From contig CAYPQF010000038.1 of assembly GCA_964412815.1 (NCBI GenBank), positions 79,925 through 143,924 on the forward strand: a DNA stretch of 64,000 bases, written 5' to 3'. The notes beneath the pieces are model-generated. The model was not told where the DNA came from, did no database searches, and was given only the letters and a program-made list of their open reading frames with translations. The stretch is from JAOAFZ01 sp964412815 (GTDB lineage Bacteria > Patescibacteriota > Microgenomatia > UBA1406 > GWC2-37-13). Position 1 is the first letter of the stretch. Each line of letters opens with the position of its first letter. Of the stretch, positions 24,609-34,655 are shown piece after piece. The translations under genes were made by a program, and so were the position numbers.

Positions 24609-27059
24609 TTATCCAATACGACGCTTTGGTAATTGTGTAATGTAGAGTCCCAGAAGGGATGTGGCAATGATAATAAAGACCATCAGTACAACTGCTATGA
24701 CGACCGTAATACCATCCGGCTTCTCTTCCGCGCCCAGCTCGGTCATACCGATCGCATTCTCATTGATCGTCATATCTTCTACTGAGGTAAACTCTCCCAG
24801 AACTGCCTTGTTCTCAGGAGAAGCATTAAAGGCATAATAGTTTGTCCGGTTTGAATCGATGGCAGAGTTTTCGGCAATAAACGCGGCTGTTCTGATTGAT
24901 GCCTGGGAATCTGAGAGTCCGTTAAAACGCAGCTCATAGGGAATGGACGGCAGATACTCAGAGTAGATGCGGAAAAATCCGGACTCGTCGGCCGTAGTTT
25001 CGTACATCGGTTTGTTACTGGATTGCAAATAGACCCCGACAGTTGCTCCCGGGATAATCTGCCCACCTTCTGTTACGGCATACCCCTCAATATAATTCAG
25101 AATGGGATTCAGTTGAATAACAGTAGTATCGGCTGCCTTTTCATCCGCCTCGACTTGCATAAAGGAGGTAACAAACTGAATCACTGCGGAAACAGGGTTT
25201 GCCTGTTCAGCTGCACCCTGAAGGTTAGGAACTGGCTTCTTTTTTGCTTCAAGCTCACCAATAATTTCTCCGGATTTCAGGTTGGACGTGTCTATAAGGA
25301 TCTTAAACTGTCCATAAGCATCTGCTTCTGTACGGGCAAGTTCGCGTGTGCGGACCATGGTCCCCGGTTTTCGCTTGTTGGGCACTTGCGCATAAATGAT
25401 GATAGTAGATCGGGGATGGGAAACACGTCCCTCGATCGTGTACGTGTTCCGCTCTTTATCCAGCGTTTCGAAGTGATCGATGACAGTAATCGGATTCTGT
25501 CGTGCGTACGCGAGAGACTGCGCTTCATCCAGCGGTTGCATTGGGATATCCCGTTGTTCGATCTTTCCCTTCTGTACAATGTCTTCGCCTTGATAGAGGT
25601 TCATATAGAACTCTGATGCCGCATAATTCATGGTTCCTGCCGGGAAGACATAGCCGCTCTTTTTCGCAGAGAGACGATAGGTGCCGTCCGGCACATAGAA
25701 TGAGAAAATACCGTCTGCAATTGTTTTCTGAGGATTAGTAATCGATCCGATTTGCGGAGAAGCAGAGATGTCAGATTGCGTTACTGTCTTGTATGACCCA
25801 TCGGTCATTTTTTTTGTCAGCGTTACGTCAACTCCGGAGAGCGGCTCAAGCGTGAGGCTATCAAATACCCGTCCGAATGGATCATGAATCAACTGACATC
25901 CGTCCTGGAACGATAGCGTTGCATGTTTCTGGCCACCCAGAGCATCTAGATTAGGAGCGCGTGAACTGTCTTTACTATACGCAAGCATAAAGATGCTGCT
26001 GGTGTTCCCGGCCCGTGTCACCCACTCAATCTCTGCGGTAGTATTGTCCTGGGTAATCGGTTGTGCCATCTTTTTCGGCGTATCGCCGGCAACATCAAAG
26101 AACTCTGACGAGTAATTGTATGCGGCCTGAAGAGAAGCAAAGTTATTGGCACCGAACAGCTTCTGATCATCGGCTGCATTGCCAGTTGTGCAGGTAAACG
26201 AGTCGACCCCTTCCAGAATACACTCAATAATCCAGACCGGAGTATTCTCCCCGATTGCGGTTAATTTACGTCGTAGTTCTCCTATATTCACCAGCTTAAC
26301 CCGTCGTTCTACGGAGGCATTTGCCGGAGGGTTCTGTTGTTGAGCAGTTTCGTTGGAACAGCTGACTGCATCCTCTGAACAGAGTTCTGTCTGCACACAC
26401 GCAAATCCTTGTGTTTCTGAGGCAGCAACAGCCTCTTCTGGCGCGACATCTGTTTCTGCGGCACTTTCTTTCTTTTCAGGTTTATATGTCAACGTAACAG
26501 GTGTTGCATCTTTACTGTTCTGGAAGCAGTAGTTACAATCCGCATTCGTCGGACGGCTGGGATCGTTCGGTACCACGCTTCTATTACCGCCCACGGTACT
26601 AAACTCACCTGGCCATTGAATATTGGGCATGACCGTAAACTCCATTGGATTTGCATGACAGCCGAAGTTTCCAATGTAAAAGACTTCGGGTTGCCCTATG
26701 GCGTGGAACCGGTAGGCATCCAGAGCACCGTCACCATCTGTATCCACTCGTTCCTTTTTATCATCCGCTTCATTTTTTTCTCCCGGTTCAAAAACTACGC
26801 ATCCGTCTGCACCAGTCCTGCTATAGCGCACACCCTGTATTCGTTTAGCCATCTCTTGAGCATCGTTTTGATAGCGCCACCAGAGCGGACCACTGTCTGT
26901 CCAGCGTACCCATACTCCCGGGACCGGCGCCTGTGTTTCTTCGTTGACAACACATACGCGCACATCCGGAATCCAGGCATGTGATTCCTGAGCTCCAAAT
27001 GTATATATCCCGACACAGATTGCAATGGCGAGCACAGTTTTAATACACGATGACTTCAT
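24609..27059 (-). CDS. Large surface protein with carboxypeptidase-regulatory-like domains (copy 1)
   Basis: 816 residues. Signal peptide to about residue 28, an N-terminal domain with ETQAPVPGVWVRWTDSGPLWWRY, a Cys-containing middle, then HDPFGRVFDSLTLEPLSGVDVTLTKK...FSFYVPDGTYRLSAKKSGY, further Ig-like repeats (IEGYAVTEGGQIIPGATVGVYL), and a C-terminal span (GITVVIAVVLMVFIIIATSLLGLYI). Paralog of 21189-23648. It overlaps the upstream foldase gene by 20 bp and ends 1 nt before the second foldase gene, so all four form one operon. Confidence 0.82.
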   Translation of the reverse strand: MKSSCIKTVLAIAICVGIYTFGAQESHAWIPDVRVCVVNEETQAPVPGVWVRWTDSGPLWWRYQNDAQEMAKRIQGVRYSRTGADGCVVFEPGEKNEADDKKERVDTDGDGALDAYRFHAIGQPEVFYIGNFGCHANPMEFTVMPNIQWPGEFSTVGGNRSVVPNDPSRPTNADCNYCFQNSKDATPVTLTYKPEKKESAAETDVAPEEAVAASETQGFACVQTELCSEDAVSCSNETAQQQNPPANASVERRVKLVNIGELRRKLTAIGENTPVWIIECILEGVDSFTCTTGNAADDQKLFGANNFASLQAAYNYSSEFFDVAGDTPKKMAQPITQDNTTAEIEWVTRAGNTSSIFMLAYSKDSSRAPNLDALGGQKHATLSFQDGCQLIHDPFGRVFDSLTLEPLSGVDVTLTKKMTDGSYKTVTQSDISASPQIGSITNPQKTIADGIFSFYVPDGTYRLSAKKSGYVFPAGTMNYAASEFYMNLYQGEDIVQKGKIEQRDIPMQPLDEAQSLAYARQNPITVIDHFETLDKERNTYTIEGRVSHPRSTIIIYAQVPNKRKPGTMVRTRELARTEADAYGQFKILIDTSNLKSGEIIGELEAKKKPVPNLQGAAEQANPVSAVIQFVTSFMQVEADEKAADTTVIQLNPILNYIEGYAVTEGGQIIPGATVGVYLQSSNKPMYETTADESGFFRIYSEYLPSIPYELRFNGLSDSQASIRTAAFIAENSAIDSNRTNYYAFNASPENKAVLGEFTSVEDMTINENAIGMTELGAEEKPDGITVVIAVVLMVFIIIATSLLGLYITQLPKRRIG

Positions 27060-28002
27060 ACGATTGTTTTAATTCGGTAATCCACGAATCCAGACTGCTA
27101 ATATCACTACTCTGAATTTTGTTATCCACCTTGGCAAACATGTGCACCGCATCGAGCGGTTTATCCTGATCTGCCGGCTGATCCTGAACAGTCATCACGT
27201 CTGAGACGGCTCCTTCCTGAAGATTGCGCACAATTGCATCGAACTCGGGGCTAAACGTAATCTTTTCATCTTCATTTGAAGAAAACTCAAAATATGCATT
27301 CGTAGCATATGCCGGATCTGCTTTGGCCAGTTCAGCATCTTTTCGGATTTCATCTGCAGCCTGTTCCATGGTCAGTTCTCCGTTCTTGACTTGTTCATGC
27401 ACCGCGCTAATTTTTTGGAGTGTGTACTGCTTTGCTCTCTGATATCCCATGTCCGGTGCAATTTCGTTGTAAAACCAGACCGAGATTACTGCCCCTTCGA
27501 TCTTTGCTGCGTCTGCTGCTACTTCCTGCTTAATCTGCGCAACCAGATCAACACGTTTTTTATTGTTCTTTGACACGCTGTTGTACACTGTATCATCAAG
27601 CTGGACCATTCCACGTTTCCGGGCTTCCTGAAGAATCATAGAATCAACAATCACCTTATCAAAAAAGAGCTGTCGCATCTCCCGGTCAGGATTGGCCGGT
27701 CCGTATGCCAGTTCATAATTAAGATCTTTTCCATAAATGAGCTCCTGGCCAACTTTGGCTATTACGCCTGGTTCCGGCGCTTTATCGCCCTTGGTGGTCG
27801 GGATATCAGATTTAAATCCTATAGTTGCTGTCGATTCAGGTTGCTCTGCCTGTGGAGTCGGGCTGGTAGTTTGTGCAGACTGCTGCTGACGGGAACCTGA
27901 AAGCTGCGAAAAGAGCGCAATTAGGGCTATCACAAAAAGTAAAACACCACCTGCAATAATGAGAAGAACTCGGGGAGGGACACGTGATGATATGGATTCC
28001 AT
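27040..28002 (-). CDS. SurA/PrsA-like membrane-anchored foldase (copy 1)
   Basis: 320 residues: one N-terminal span (VLLIIAGGVLLFVIALIALFS), a Gln/Thr/Pro linker, then the SurA-like helical part GVIAKVGQELIYGKDLNYELAYG, DKVIVDSMILQEARKRGMVQLDDTVYN, YTLQKISAVHEQVKNGELTMEQAADEIRKD. First gene of the four-gene operon reaching 21189. TAATAT lies 6 nt before the ATG (leaderless). Probably assists secretion or folding of the adjacent surface protein, an inference from the repeated pairing. Confidence 0.75.
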   Translation of the reverse strand: MESISSRVPPRVLLIIAGGVLLFVIALIALFSQLSGSRQQQSAQTTSPTPQAEQPESTATIGFKSDIPTTKGDKAPEPGVIAKVGQELIYGKDLNYELAYGPANPDREMRQLFFDKVIVDSMILQEARKRGMVQLDDTVYNSVSKNNKKRVDLVAQIKQEVAADAAKIEGAVISVWFYNEIAPDMGYQRAKQYTLQKISAVHEQVKNGELTMEQAADEIRKDAELAKADPAYATNAYFEFSSNEDEKITFSPEFDAIVRNLQEGAVSDVMTVQDQPADQDKPLDAVHMFAKVDNKIQSSDISSLDSWITELKQSYEVIVY

Positions 28003-28078
28003 AGTACCATATTAATCAAGTTGTATTCGTGTGTCAATCTAGAGAGTATCTTATATTGTTTGCATCCTGATTTTCCTC

Positions 28079-28109
28079 TATAATCATTCTATGCGTATGA
28101 CGATACGCA
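28079..28109 (+). promoter_or_regulatory. Promoter and early hairpin of the TrbL/VirB6-like transcript
   Basis: TATAAT at 28079-28084, ATG 6 nt later, and hairpin TGCGTAT-GACG-ATACGCA at 28092-28109 inside the uORF. Confidence 0.6.
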
Positions 28110-28123
28110 GCTATGTTTTATGA
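28091..28123 (+). CDS. Leaderless 10-codon upstream ORF
   Basis: ATG at 28091 lies exactly 6 nt after TATAAT and encodes MRMTIRSYVL. Its TGA overlaps the ATG of the TrbL/VirB6-like gene (ATGA). The position suggests a leader peptide through which ribosomes enter the main gene. Too short to judge by composition. Confidence 0.5.
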   Translation: MRMTIRSYVL

Positions 28124-31100
28124 AAAAGGCCTTTCTGACAATCTTTCTATTCCTTGCCTTCTTTACCTTCACTGCATCTCCCTCATATGCTACAAACGGT
28201 CTGGACTACTACCAGATTACCCAGAACGGCATCACTCCTATTCCCTGCGGAACCAGTGAGTCCCGGAGCTGCCCCAAGGAAATGTTGCCCATTTACGAGG
28301 AACTGGGGGAACCCTGTGCCCAGTCATTTGAAGAGTTTTCCCGGTTTCCCACAACCAGGCATTTTTGGATAGAAGATCCGGAGATCACTGCCCAGGGTAA
28401 GGCCAACGAACGGGCACGCCAGTTTATCTACTGGGCAGTCAACAATCGAGCTATTGATGATCATCCCGTCCTGCGCGAGATCTGGGGAACCACGAGTTCG
28501 GTTGCCTTCTTTTTTGTTGTGATCGTAGCAGCCTTCTTTGGCATTGGGTTTATTGTCAGTCGTAAAACAAACTTTCAGACTAACATACAGCTCTGGCCTA
28601 CACTGATGAAGCTCGGTATGATGTTACTCTATATTGCACTTTCCGCTTCGATTGTGCTGCTGCTCATTCAGTTGTCTGAGATTATGATGCGCTTCTTTAT
28701 TGATAACCTGGGAGGAAAAGATCTCTTTAATATTTACTTTAGTAATACCGGATCACTCGGCAGAAGTGAGCGCAACTACACCGATTTTGTTGGCTGTCGC
28801 GACTTGAATCTACGCGTACAGGAACCGATTGACGCAAAGTTATTCCTCTATGACATGACTAATATTACCTATTACATTATGGGTATCATGATTATTCTGC
28901 GGAAGATTCTTCTCTGGTTCCTTCTTTTTGTTGCTCCCTTCCTGGCAATTCTCATGCCATTTGTGTTTGTTCGAAATGTCGGCTGGATCTGGATCGGTGT
29001 TTTTTTCCAGTGGCTGATGTACGGACCACTGTTTGCGCTCTTCCTGGGCGCACTCAGTAAAATCTGGAAAGCCGGTATTCCTTTTACCTTCGACTTTTCC
29101 CGGGTGAATGACCCGAATCTTTCCGGATACACCTACCCGACTGCTATGAACATTCTTTACGGTGGACCGGCTCAGATTCGATCCAATACTGCCGACCGCA
29201 GTTTGTCAGCACTCAATTCTGGGAGTTACGTTGATACATTTACCGAGTATGTAATAACACTTATCATGTTATGGGCAGTAACGTTCTTCCCGTGGTGGCT
29301 GTTGCGGATCTTTAGAGACTACTGCTGCGACGGTATCTATGCAATGAAGAACGTATTGTTTGCGATGTACGATCAGATGCGTGGTGGACCGCCGAAGGGC
29401 CCGTCACCGATACCAAAGTTCCCGGATCTGAAGAGCGCGCTCAAGATTCCTGAAAGTATCAAGGTGGATACCAGTCGTGATACCGAACGAAAGATTACCG
29501 TGAAACTGGAATCAATGGAGCAGATTCGAAAGGCCTCAACAACGGAGATTTCCAAGGCACTCGATATGCATGCTGTTAAGTTGACTGATATCGCCAAGAT
29601 GGAAGCAAACAAAACACAGGCTTCCGCGCTGACACAGAAGTTGGCATATCTCTCTAACCCGGCAAAAGCTCAAACTGCCGCTGAACGACAACAGTTTATG
29701 AATCTGCGAACCGAACTGTTTAATCGTGCTATCAAGCAGGATACCGCTGCACGGAACATTCTTTCCAGCACTTCCAGCTCCTCGTATGAACGAACAAAGG
29801 TACGTACCGAACTGATCAAAGATATTACCAAGATGCAGACTTCCTCTGCTTCAAACATGCGCCCGACGACCGTCACACTGAGCAAAGACTCAATTGCCAA
29901 CATCTCACAGATGACGCAGATGTCATCGCAACAGACTAAAGACATCTTGCAGGCATATAACAAATCCAATCAGGCCTCTCTCAACAAGGCTGTTCAGCAG
30001 CTCTCCAAGCAGTTTAATGTCTCAGCAGAAAAGATCCGTACGGCGATCACTACGTCGTTTGCCATGCAGTCTCAAAAGACGAACACCATCATGACTACCT
30101 ACATGAACAAGATTGCAAACAGCAATAAGATGGTGACCAACATCTCCAACCGCACCGGCCTGTCAAAGGACGATGTCCGCTCGATCGTCAAAGCCTATGT
30201 TGCCAGTATGGATAAGCCGGCCAATCAGGTAGTGAATAATATTACGAATATCACCAAGATCTCAGAGGACAAGGTGAAGGGTGCAATGACACAGATGGCA
30301 GGTATGTTCTACACTAAGAACATTATCACTGACTTCTCTTCTGATAAAAAAATGGAAGAAGTAACGGTCGAAGCAGCAATTGCTAAAGCAGCCGGAACAA
30401 CCCAGGGCGGTGACAATCCGGAAGTCGGCGGACCACAGGGTGGACCTCCAGAGCAGCCGACCAAGACCGAAAAAGAAGTCGAAGTTGCCGCTGCCACCGG
30501 AACAGCTCAGAAAGAGGCTGAAGTTGGCGCTACCGATGCCAATGGTCCAGCTCCACAACCGACGGGAGCCGAAGCACAACTGGCACAACAAATTGCGGAA
30601 GAAGCCCTCAAAGATCAGCAGTTCGTCGAACAGAACCAGATCAAGCTGGCCGAAAAACCGGAAGAAAAGCCTGCCGTTATCCGCACCGTGATCCATGTGT
30701 TAAACGAAAATGCTCAAGCTGCCAACGAGGTGGCTCAGGAAGTAGCCAAAGAACAGGAAGTAGCGGTCGAAGAAGCCGCACAGGTAGTTCAGGAGCAACT
30801 GGAGATCACTGCCGAACCGGAAAAGAACATCGAGAAGATCGTCGAGGTACCAAAGTCTATCTCTATTGAAGAGTACGAAGAACTCAAGCAAATGTGGGCC
30901 GAACAGTACGAAAGTGGAGAGATCCCGGTTACGGAGAACATTACCAGCCGTGATGAATGGGTAGAACAGGATATTGTGACGATCACCAATGTCATGAATA
31001 AAATTCTTTCACCGAATGCAGAGTTGCAGCAACAGGGTCTGGATGAACTGGGCTTTATTATCCCGATCTTTATGATTAACAATCTGAAGGGTGAACAGCT

Positions 31101-31548
31101 GATTACCTATCTGAAAGCAAAACTGGAAGCAGCAAAGTCAACCAAGAAGCTCCTTGAGAAAGAAAAAGAGATTCGTGAAAAGATGAAAGCAGAAGAAGAT
31201 GACGAAGAGAATCTTGTCTCAATTAAAAAGAAAAAGAAAGCTGAAGCACCCAAGATGATGGAGATGGATCTGGAACAGCCAAAAGATCGTACGATCGAAG
31301 AGATCGGTGCTTCAAACGAAGATGTTACGGCACCAAGACAGTGGGACGAAGTAAACCCTGCGTATCTGGACCAGAACCAGGAGCCCACAGCGTCCTCAGA
31401 AACAGCCGATTCTCCTGCGACCGGAGGATATGACGAACCACAGGAGTATGGCTCAGAACAATCAGGAGGCTTAAAAGAGTATGGGGCAGAAGAATCCAAC
31501 GTATTAAAAGAATACGGAGCCGAAGATGAAAAAAAGAAAGAGTGGTGA
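28120..31548 (+). CDS. TrbL/VirB6-like T4SS membrane protein with long coiled C-terminus
   Basis: 1142 residues. Signal peptide KKAFLTIFLFLAFFTFTASPSYA, an exterior Cys-containing segment, then about six or seven membrane spans between residues 120 and 410 (e.g. VAFFFVVIVAAFFGIGFIV, LWFLLFVAPFLAILMPFVFV, YVITLIMLWAVTFFPWWLL), as in VirB6/TrbL channel proteins. The remaining 700 residues are a Thr/Ser/Gln/Met-rich helical region, a Glu/Ala/Gln coiled coil, a helical domain and an acidic tail with two EYGAEE-type repeats. Likely the inner-membrane part of the pilus/DNA-transfer machine. Confidence 0.82.
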   Translation: MKKAFLTIFLFLAFFTFTASPSYATNGLDYYQITQNGITPIPCGTSESRSCPKEMLPIYEELGEPCAQSFEEFSRFPTTRHFWIEDPEITAQGKANERARQFIYWAVNNRAIDDHPVLREIWGTTSSVAFFFVVIVAAFFGIGFIVSRKTNFQTNIQLWPTLMKLGMMLLYIALSASIVLLLIQLSEIMMRFFIDNLGGKDLFNIYFSNTGSLGRSERNYTDFVGCRDLNLRVQEPIDAKLFLYDMTNITYYIMGIMIILRKILLWFLLFVAPFLAILMPFVFVRNVGWIWIGVFFQWLMYGPLFALFLGALSKIWKAGIPFTFDFSRVNDPNLSGYTYPTAMNILYGGPAQIRSNTADRSLSALNSGSYVDTFTEYVITLIMLWAVTFFPWWLLRIFRDYCCDGIYAMKNVLFAMYDQMRGGPPKGPSPIPKFPDLKSALKIPESIKVDTSRDTERKITVKLESMEQIRKASTTEISKALDMHAVKLTDIAKMEANKTQASALTQKLAYLSNPAKAQTAAERQQFMNLRTELFNRAIKQDTAARNILSSTSSSSYERTKVRTELIKDITKMQTSSASNMRPTTVTLSKDSIANISQMTQMSSQQTKDILQAYNKSNQASLNKAVQQLSKQFNVSAEKIRTAITTSFAMQSQKTNTIMTTYMNKIANSNKMVTNISNRTGLSKDDVRSIVKAYVASMDKPANQVVNNITNITKISEDKVKGAMTQMAGMFYTKNIITDFSSDKKMEEVTVEAAIAKAAGTTQGGDNPEVGGPQGGPPEQPTKTEKEVEVAAATGTAQKEAEVGATDANGPAPQPTGAEAQLAQQIAEEALKDQQFVEQNQIKLAEKPEEKPAVIRTVIHVLNENAQAANEVAQEVAKEQEVAVEEAAQVVQEQLEITAEPEKNIEKIVEVPKSISIEEYEELKQMWAEQYESGEIPVTENITSRDEWVEQDIVTITNVMNKILSPNAELQQQGLDELGFIIPIFMINNLKGEQLITYLKAKLEAAKSTKKLLEKEKEIREKMKAEEDDEENLVSIKKKKKAEAPKMMEMDLEQPKDRTIEEIGASNEDVTAPRQWDEVNPAYLDQNQEPTASSETADSPATGGYDEPQEYGSEQSGGLKEYGAEESNVLKEYGAEDEKKKEW

Positions 31549-31590
31549 TCTCCAGTCCCGCACCACAAACATTCCGTGTATAATCACCTC

Positions 31591-32139
31591 ATGAACTACT
31601 ATACGCAAGAACTCTTTATTCCTCAAGTTAACGAACAGGACGAAATCATCGGACAAGTTGAACGCTGGAAAGCACACCGCGAAGGTATCTTACATCGCGG
31701 CTATACTGTTGCACTTCTTTATCAGGGACAGATGCTCTGCCAGCACCGGAAACATCCGGTTTTTGACGGGTTCATTGATCTAACAGCCTCTTCCCATCAG
31801 ATTTACCAGAACGACGAGTTGATCGATGCCAAAACATCGGTTCTCCAATGTCTCGCCCGTGAATGGAATATCGAACCGTCACAGCTGAACCGCGACATCT
31901 CTCTCGTGGGAAAAGTAGTCTACAACTCAAAGCACGGTGAGTACATTGAACACGAAGTTTGCCACCTCTACCTGAGTGAGATTAATACACTGCCGGCCCC
32001 TAACCTGGAATTTGCCTACGGATTCTCGTTGCTCCCGCTTGCTCAGCTGCAACAGCCGGAAACAAACCCTGCCCTGGCAGGTCTTGCGCCATGGGTAACA
32101 TCCATGATCGAAGACGGTCTTCTCAAAGAACTTACCTAA
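31591..32139 (+). CDS. NUDIX hydrolase, isopentenyl-diphosphate isomerase-like
   Basis: 182 residues from ATG 31591 (TATAAT exactly 6 nt upstream, leaderless). It starts QELFIPQVNEQDEIIG...RWKAHREGILHRGYTVALL, the type I IPP isomerase opening, followed by HPVFDGFIDLTASSH in the place of the TCSHP motif, and LAREWNI plus EYIEHEVCHLY, where the Glu residues of the IPP isomerase metal site would be. The catalytic Cys of classical IDI is replaced by Ser or Ala, so an alternative NUDIX substrate is possible. Confidence 0.75.
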   Translation: MNYYTQELFIPQVNEQDEIIGQVERWKAHREGILHRGYTVALLYQGQMLCQHRKHPVFDGFIDLTASSHQIYQNDELIDAKTSVLQCLAREWNIEPSQLNRDISLVGKVVYNSKHGEYIEHEVCHLYLSEINTLPAPNLEFAYGFSLLPLAQLQQPETNPALAGLAPWVTSMIEDGLLKELT

Positions 32140-32200
32140 TGGATAATCTATTCTTAAGTAGAGATACGATACAATAGAGTAATATCCGTTATATACAACT

Positions 32201-32755
32201 ATGCCAGACCTGTTTATACCCGTCATCCAGGGAACAACCCGTAAAGATCGCAAGTCAATTTATGTCTCCCGTTTTATTGTTTCGGTTTTGGAACAAACCG
32301 AAGGAGTACGTACCGAACTGGTAGATCCTGTTGATCTGAATCTGCCATACGACGGTAATGATGAAATATCTAAAGACCCGCGGTATACGAAAATTACCCA
32401 AGAAGCCGATGCCTTCTTTTTTGTCGTGCCTGAGTACAATCATAGTTTTCCGGGATCTCTCAAGCGGGTGCTGGATAGTGAACTAAAAAACTACAATCAT
32501 AAGCCAGCTGCGTTTGCAGGTGTCTCCAGTGGCCAGTTCGGCGGCGTCCGTGCGATCGAACATATGGTCGGGGCAGTCCGTGAAGGAGGACTGGTTGCGC
32601 TCTCGATTGATGTCCAGTTCCCAAATGTTCAGGACCTGTTTGACGAAACCGGAACAATCAAGGACCCGGAAACCTACACCCGGCGCACAGGACGTGTCAT
32701 CAAAGAATTGATCTGGATGGCAAAGACCTTGCAATGGGGGCGGAAGAACTTATAA
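32201..32755 (+). CDS. NADPH-dependent FMN reductase-like flavoprotein
   Basis: 184 residues of the flavodoxin-like FMN_red family: IPVIQGTTRKDRKSIYVSRFI (phosphate loop), FFFVVPEYNHSFPGSLKRVLDSE (FMN-binding signature), KPAAFAGVSSGQFGGVRAIEHM. Reduces FMN or quinone-type acceptors with NAD(P)H. It has its own AT-rich upstream box and ends 9 nt before the GH15 gene. A paralog lies at 52986. Confidence 0.9.
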   Translation: MPDLFIPVIQGTTRKDRKSIYVSRFIVSVLEQTEGVRTELVDPVDLNLPYDGNDEISKDPRYTKITQEADAFFFVVPEYNHSFPGSLKRVLDSELKNYNHKPAAFAGVSSGQFGGVRAIEHMVGAVREGGLVALSIDVQFPNVQDLFDETGTIKDPETYTRRTGRVIKELIWMAKTLQWGRKNL

Positions 32756-32764
32756 TTAGTTCTT

Positions 32765-34618
32765 ATGCAGCATACAGACCCCTATCAACCCATCGAAAAC
32801 TACGGTATTATCGGCAATATGCGAACCATTGCTCTGGTCGGCAAAAACGGTTCTATTGACTGGTTCTGCTACCCTCATTTCGACTCTCCCAGCATCTTCG
32901 GTCGCATTCTTGACCATGAAAAGGGAGGACATTTTTCTGTCGAATCTCTCAACGAAGGAGTAACCAACAAACAGATCTACTGGCCGGACACCAATGTACT
33001 GATTACCCGTTACCTCTCGCCGACCGGCGTTGGTGAAGTAACCGACTATATGCCGGTCCGAAGAAGCGATATGCAGCAGGGGGCCCGAATGCTGATTCGG
33101 CGACTCTATGTCGTGCATGGAAGCATGAAGTTCCGGGTCGAATGTAAACCGGCTTTTGATTATGCCAGGAAACCGCATCGGGTTGAGATTATTGAAAAAG
33201 GAGCAAAATTTATAACCGATGAGTTGACCATGTGTGTCGCAACCGATGTTACGCTGACAGAAGGAGAAAATGGCATGGTCTACGCAGAGTTCGAACTCAA
33301 AGAAGAAGAATCCGCGTACTTTATCTTCCACGAATTGAAAGACAATGCATCAGAGCCAGTTGAATTGTCAAAGGAAGACCTCTCCCAATTGTTCCGCAAG
33401 ACGGTCAACTACTGGCACAAATGGCTCTCAAAATCGACATATACCGGCCGCTGGCGCGAGATGGTGAACCGTTCGGCACTGGTTCTCAAACTACTGACCT
33501 TTGAACCAACTGGCGCTATCGTTGCAGCACCGACGACCAGCCTTCCCGAGACCATGGGTGGCTCCCGCAACTGGGATTACCGGTATACCTGGGTTCGTGA
33601 CGCAGCCTTTACCCTCTACGGACTCCTCCGCATTGGATTCACAGACGAAGCAGCCAAGTTTATGGAATGGATTGCGGCCCGCTGTCGCGAAGAAGAGCAT
33701 GAGAATGGTCCCCTTCAGATAATGTACTGCATTAATGGTGACCACGAGCTACCCGAAGAGGAGCTCTCGCATCTGGAAGGATACCGGAAATCCGCTCCGG
33801 TTCGTGTCGGCAACGGTGCCAGTAACCAGCTGCAACTGGATATTTATGGAGAATTGCTGGACAGTGTTTATATCTACAACAAGTACGGGGCTCCAATCTC
33901 CCATGACCTGTGGGTTCGACTACGTCGAATGTTGAACTGGCTGTGTGATAACTGGAACAAAAAAGATGAAGGCGTCTGGGAAGTACGCGGTGGTCGCCAG
34001 AACTTTACCTATTCCCGCTTAATGTGCTGGGTCGCGCTGGATCGCGGACTTCGCATCGCCGAAAAACGATCATTCCCGGCAGAACGGGAAAAATGGACCT
34101 CGATCCGGGATCAGATCTACGAAGATGTAATGAAGAATGGCTGGAGCGAAGAAATCCAGGCATTCCGCCAGCATTATGACACCAATACCCTTGATGCATC
34201 CGTTCTGCTAATGCCGCTGGTGTTCTTTATTGCTCCCAACGATCCCCGCTGGCTGTCAACACTCAAGGCTATATACCGGTCTCCCCAGCATGGCGGACTG
34301 GTCTCTAACAGTCTGGTTTACCGCTACCTGGCACACGAGACTGACGATGGACTCGAAGGACAGGAAGAAGGTACCTTTAATATGTGTACCTTCTGGCTGG
34401 TTGAGTGTCTGACCCGTGCCGGAGAAGTCGAGACTGCCCGCCTGGTCTTTGAGCAGATGCTCGGGTATGCAAACCACCTGGGACTCTACGCAGAACAGAC
34501 CGGCAACAGCGGTGAGGCACTAGGGAACTTCCCGCAGGCCTTTACGCATCTGGGTTTAATCAGCGCAGCATATAATCTGGATAAAGCACTCAACAACAAA
34601 AAGTCGGTAAAACCATGA
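32765..34618 (+). CDS. Glycoside hydrolase family 15 (glucoamylase/trehalase-like)
   Basis: 617 residues, full length for the bacterial GH15 family. N-terminal beta-sandwich (ENYGIIGNMRTIALVGKNGSIDWFCYPHFDSPSIFG), then the alpha/alpha barrel: GGSRNWDYRYTWVRDAAFTLYGLLRIGF, VGNGASNQLQLDIYGELLDSVYIYNKYG, GVWEVRGGRQNFTYSRLMCWVALDRGL, and the C-terminal catalytic region FNMCTFWLVECLTRAGEVE, GLYAEQTGNSGEALGNFPQAFTHLGLI. Cleaves alpha-glucosides or trehalose in the cytoplasm. TATAAT lies 8 nt upstream. The next gene uses glucose 6-phosphate, so the two may form a glucose-use pathway. Confidence 0.93.
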   Translation: MQHTDPYQPIENYGIIGNMRTIALVGKNGSIDWFCYPHFDSPSIFGRILDHEKGGHFSVESLNEGVTNKQIYWPDTNVLITRYLSPTGVGEVTDYMPVRRSDMQQGARMLIRRLYVVHGSMKFRVECKPAFDYARKPHRVEIIEKGAKFITDELTMCVATDVTLTEGENGMVYAEFELKEEESAYFIFHELKDNASEPVELSKEDLSQLFRKTVNYWHKWLSKSTYTGRWREMVNRSALVLKLLTFEPTGAIVAAPTTSLPETMGGSRNWDYRYTWVRDAAFTLYGLLRIGFTDEAAKFMEWIAARCREEEHENGPLQIMYCINGDHELPEEELSHLEGYRKSAPVRVGNGASNQLQLDIYGELLDSVYIYNKYGAPISHDLWVRLRRMLNWLCDNWNKKDEGVWEVRGGRQNFTYSRLMCWVALDRGLRIAEKRSFPAEREKWTSIRDQIYEDVMKNGWSEEIQAFRQHYDTNTLDASVLLMPLVFFIAPNDPRWLSTLKAIYRSPQHGGLVSNSLVYRYLAHETDDGLEGQEEGTFNMCTFWLVECLTRAGEVETARLVFEQMLGYANHLGLYAEQTGNSGEALGNFPQAFTHLGLISAAYNLDKALNNKKSVKP

Positions 34619-34655
34619 TGATTTCAGCCTGAGCATCTGGTACCATATAAGACAT

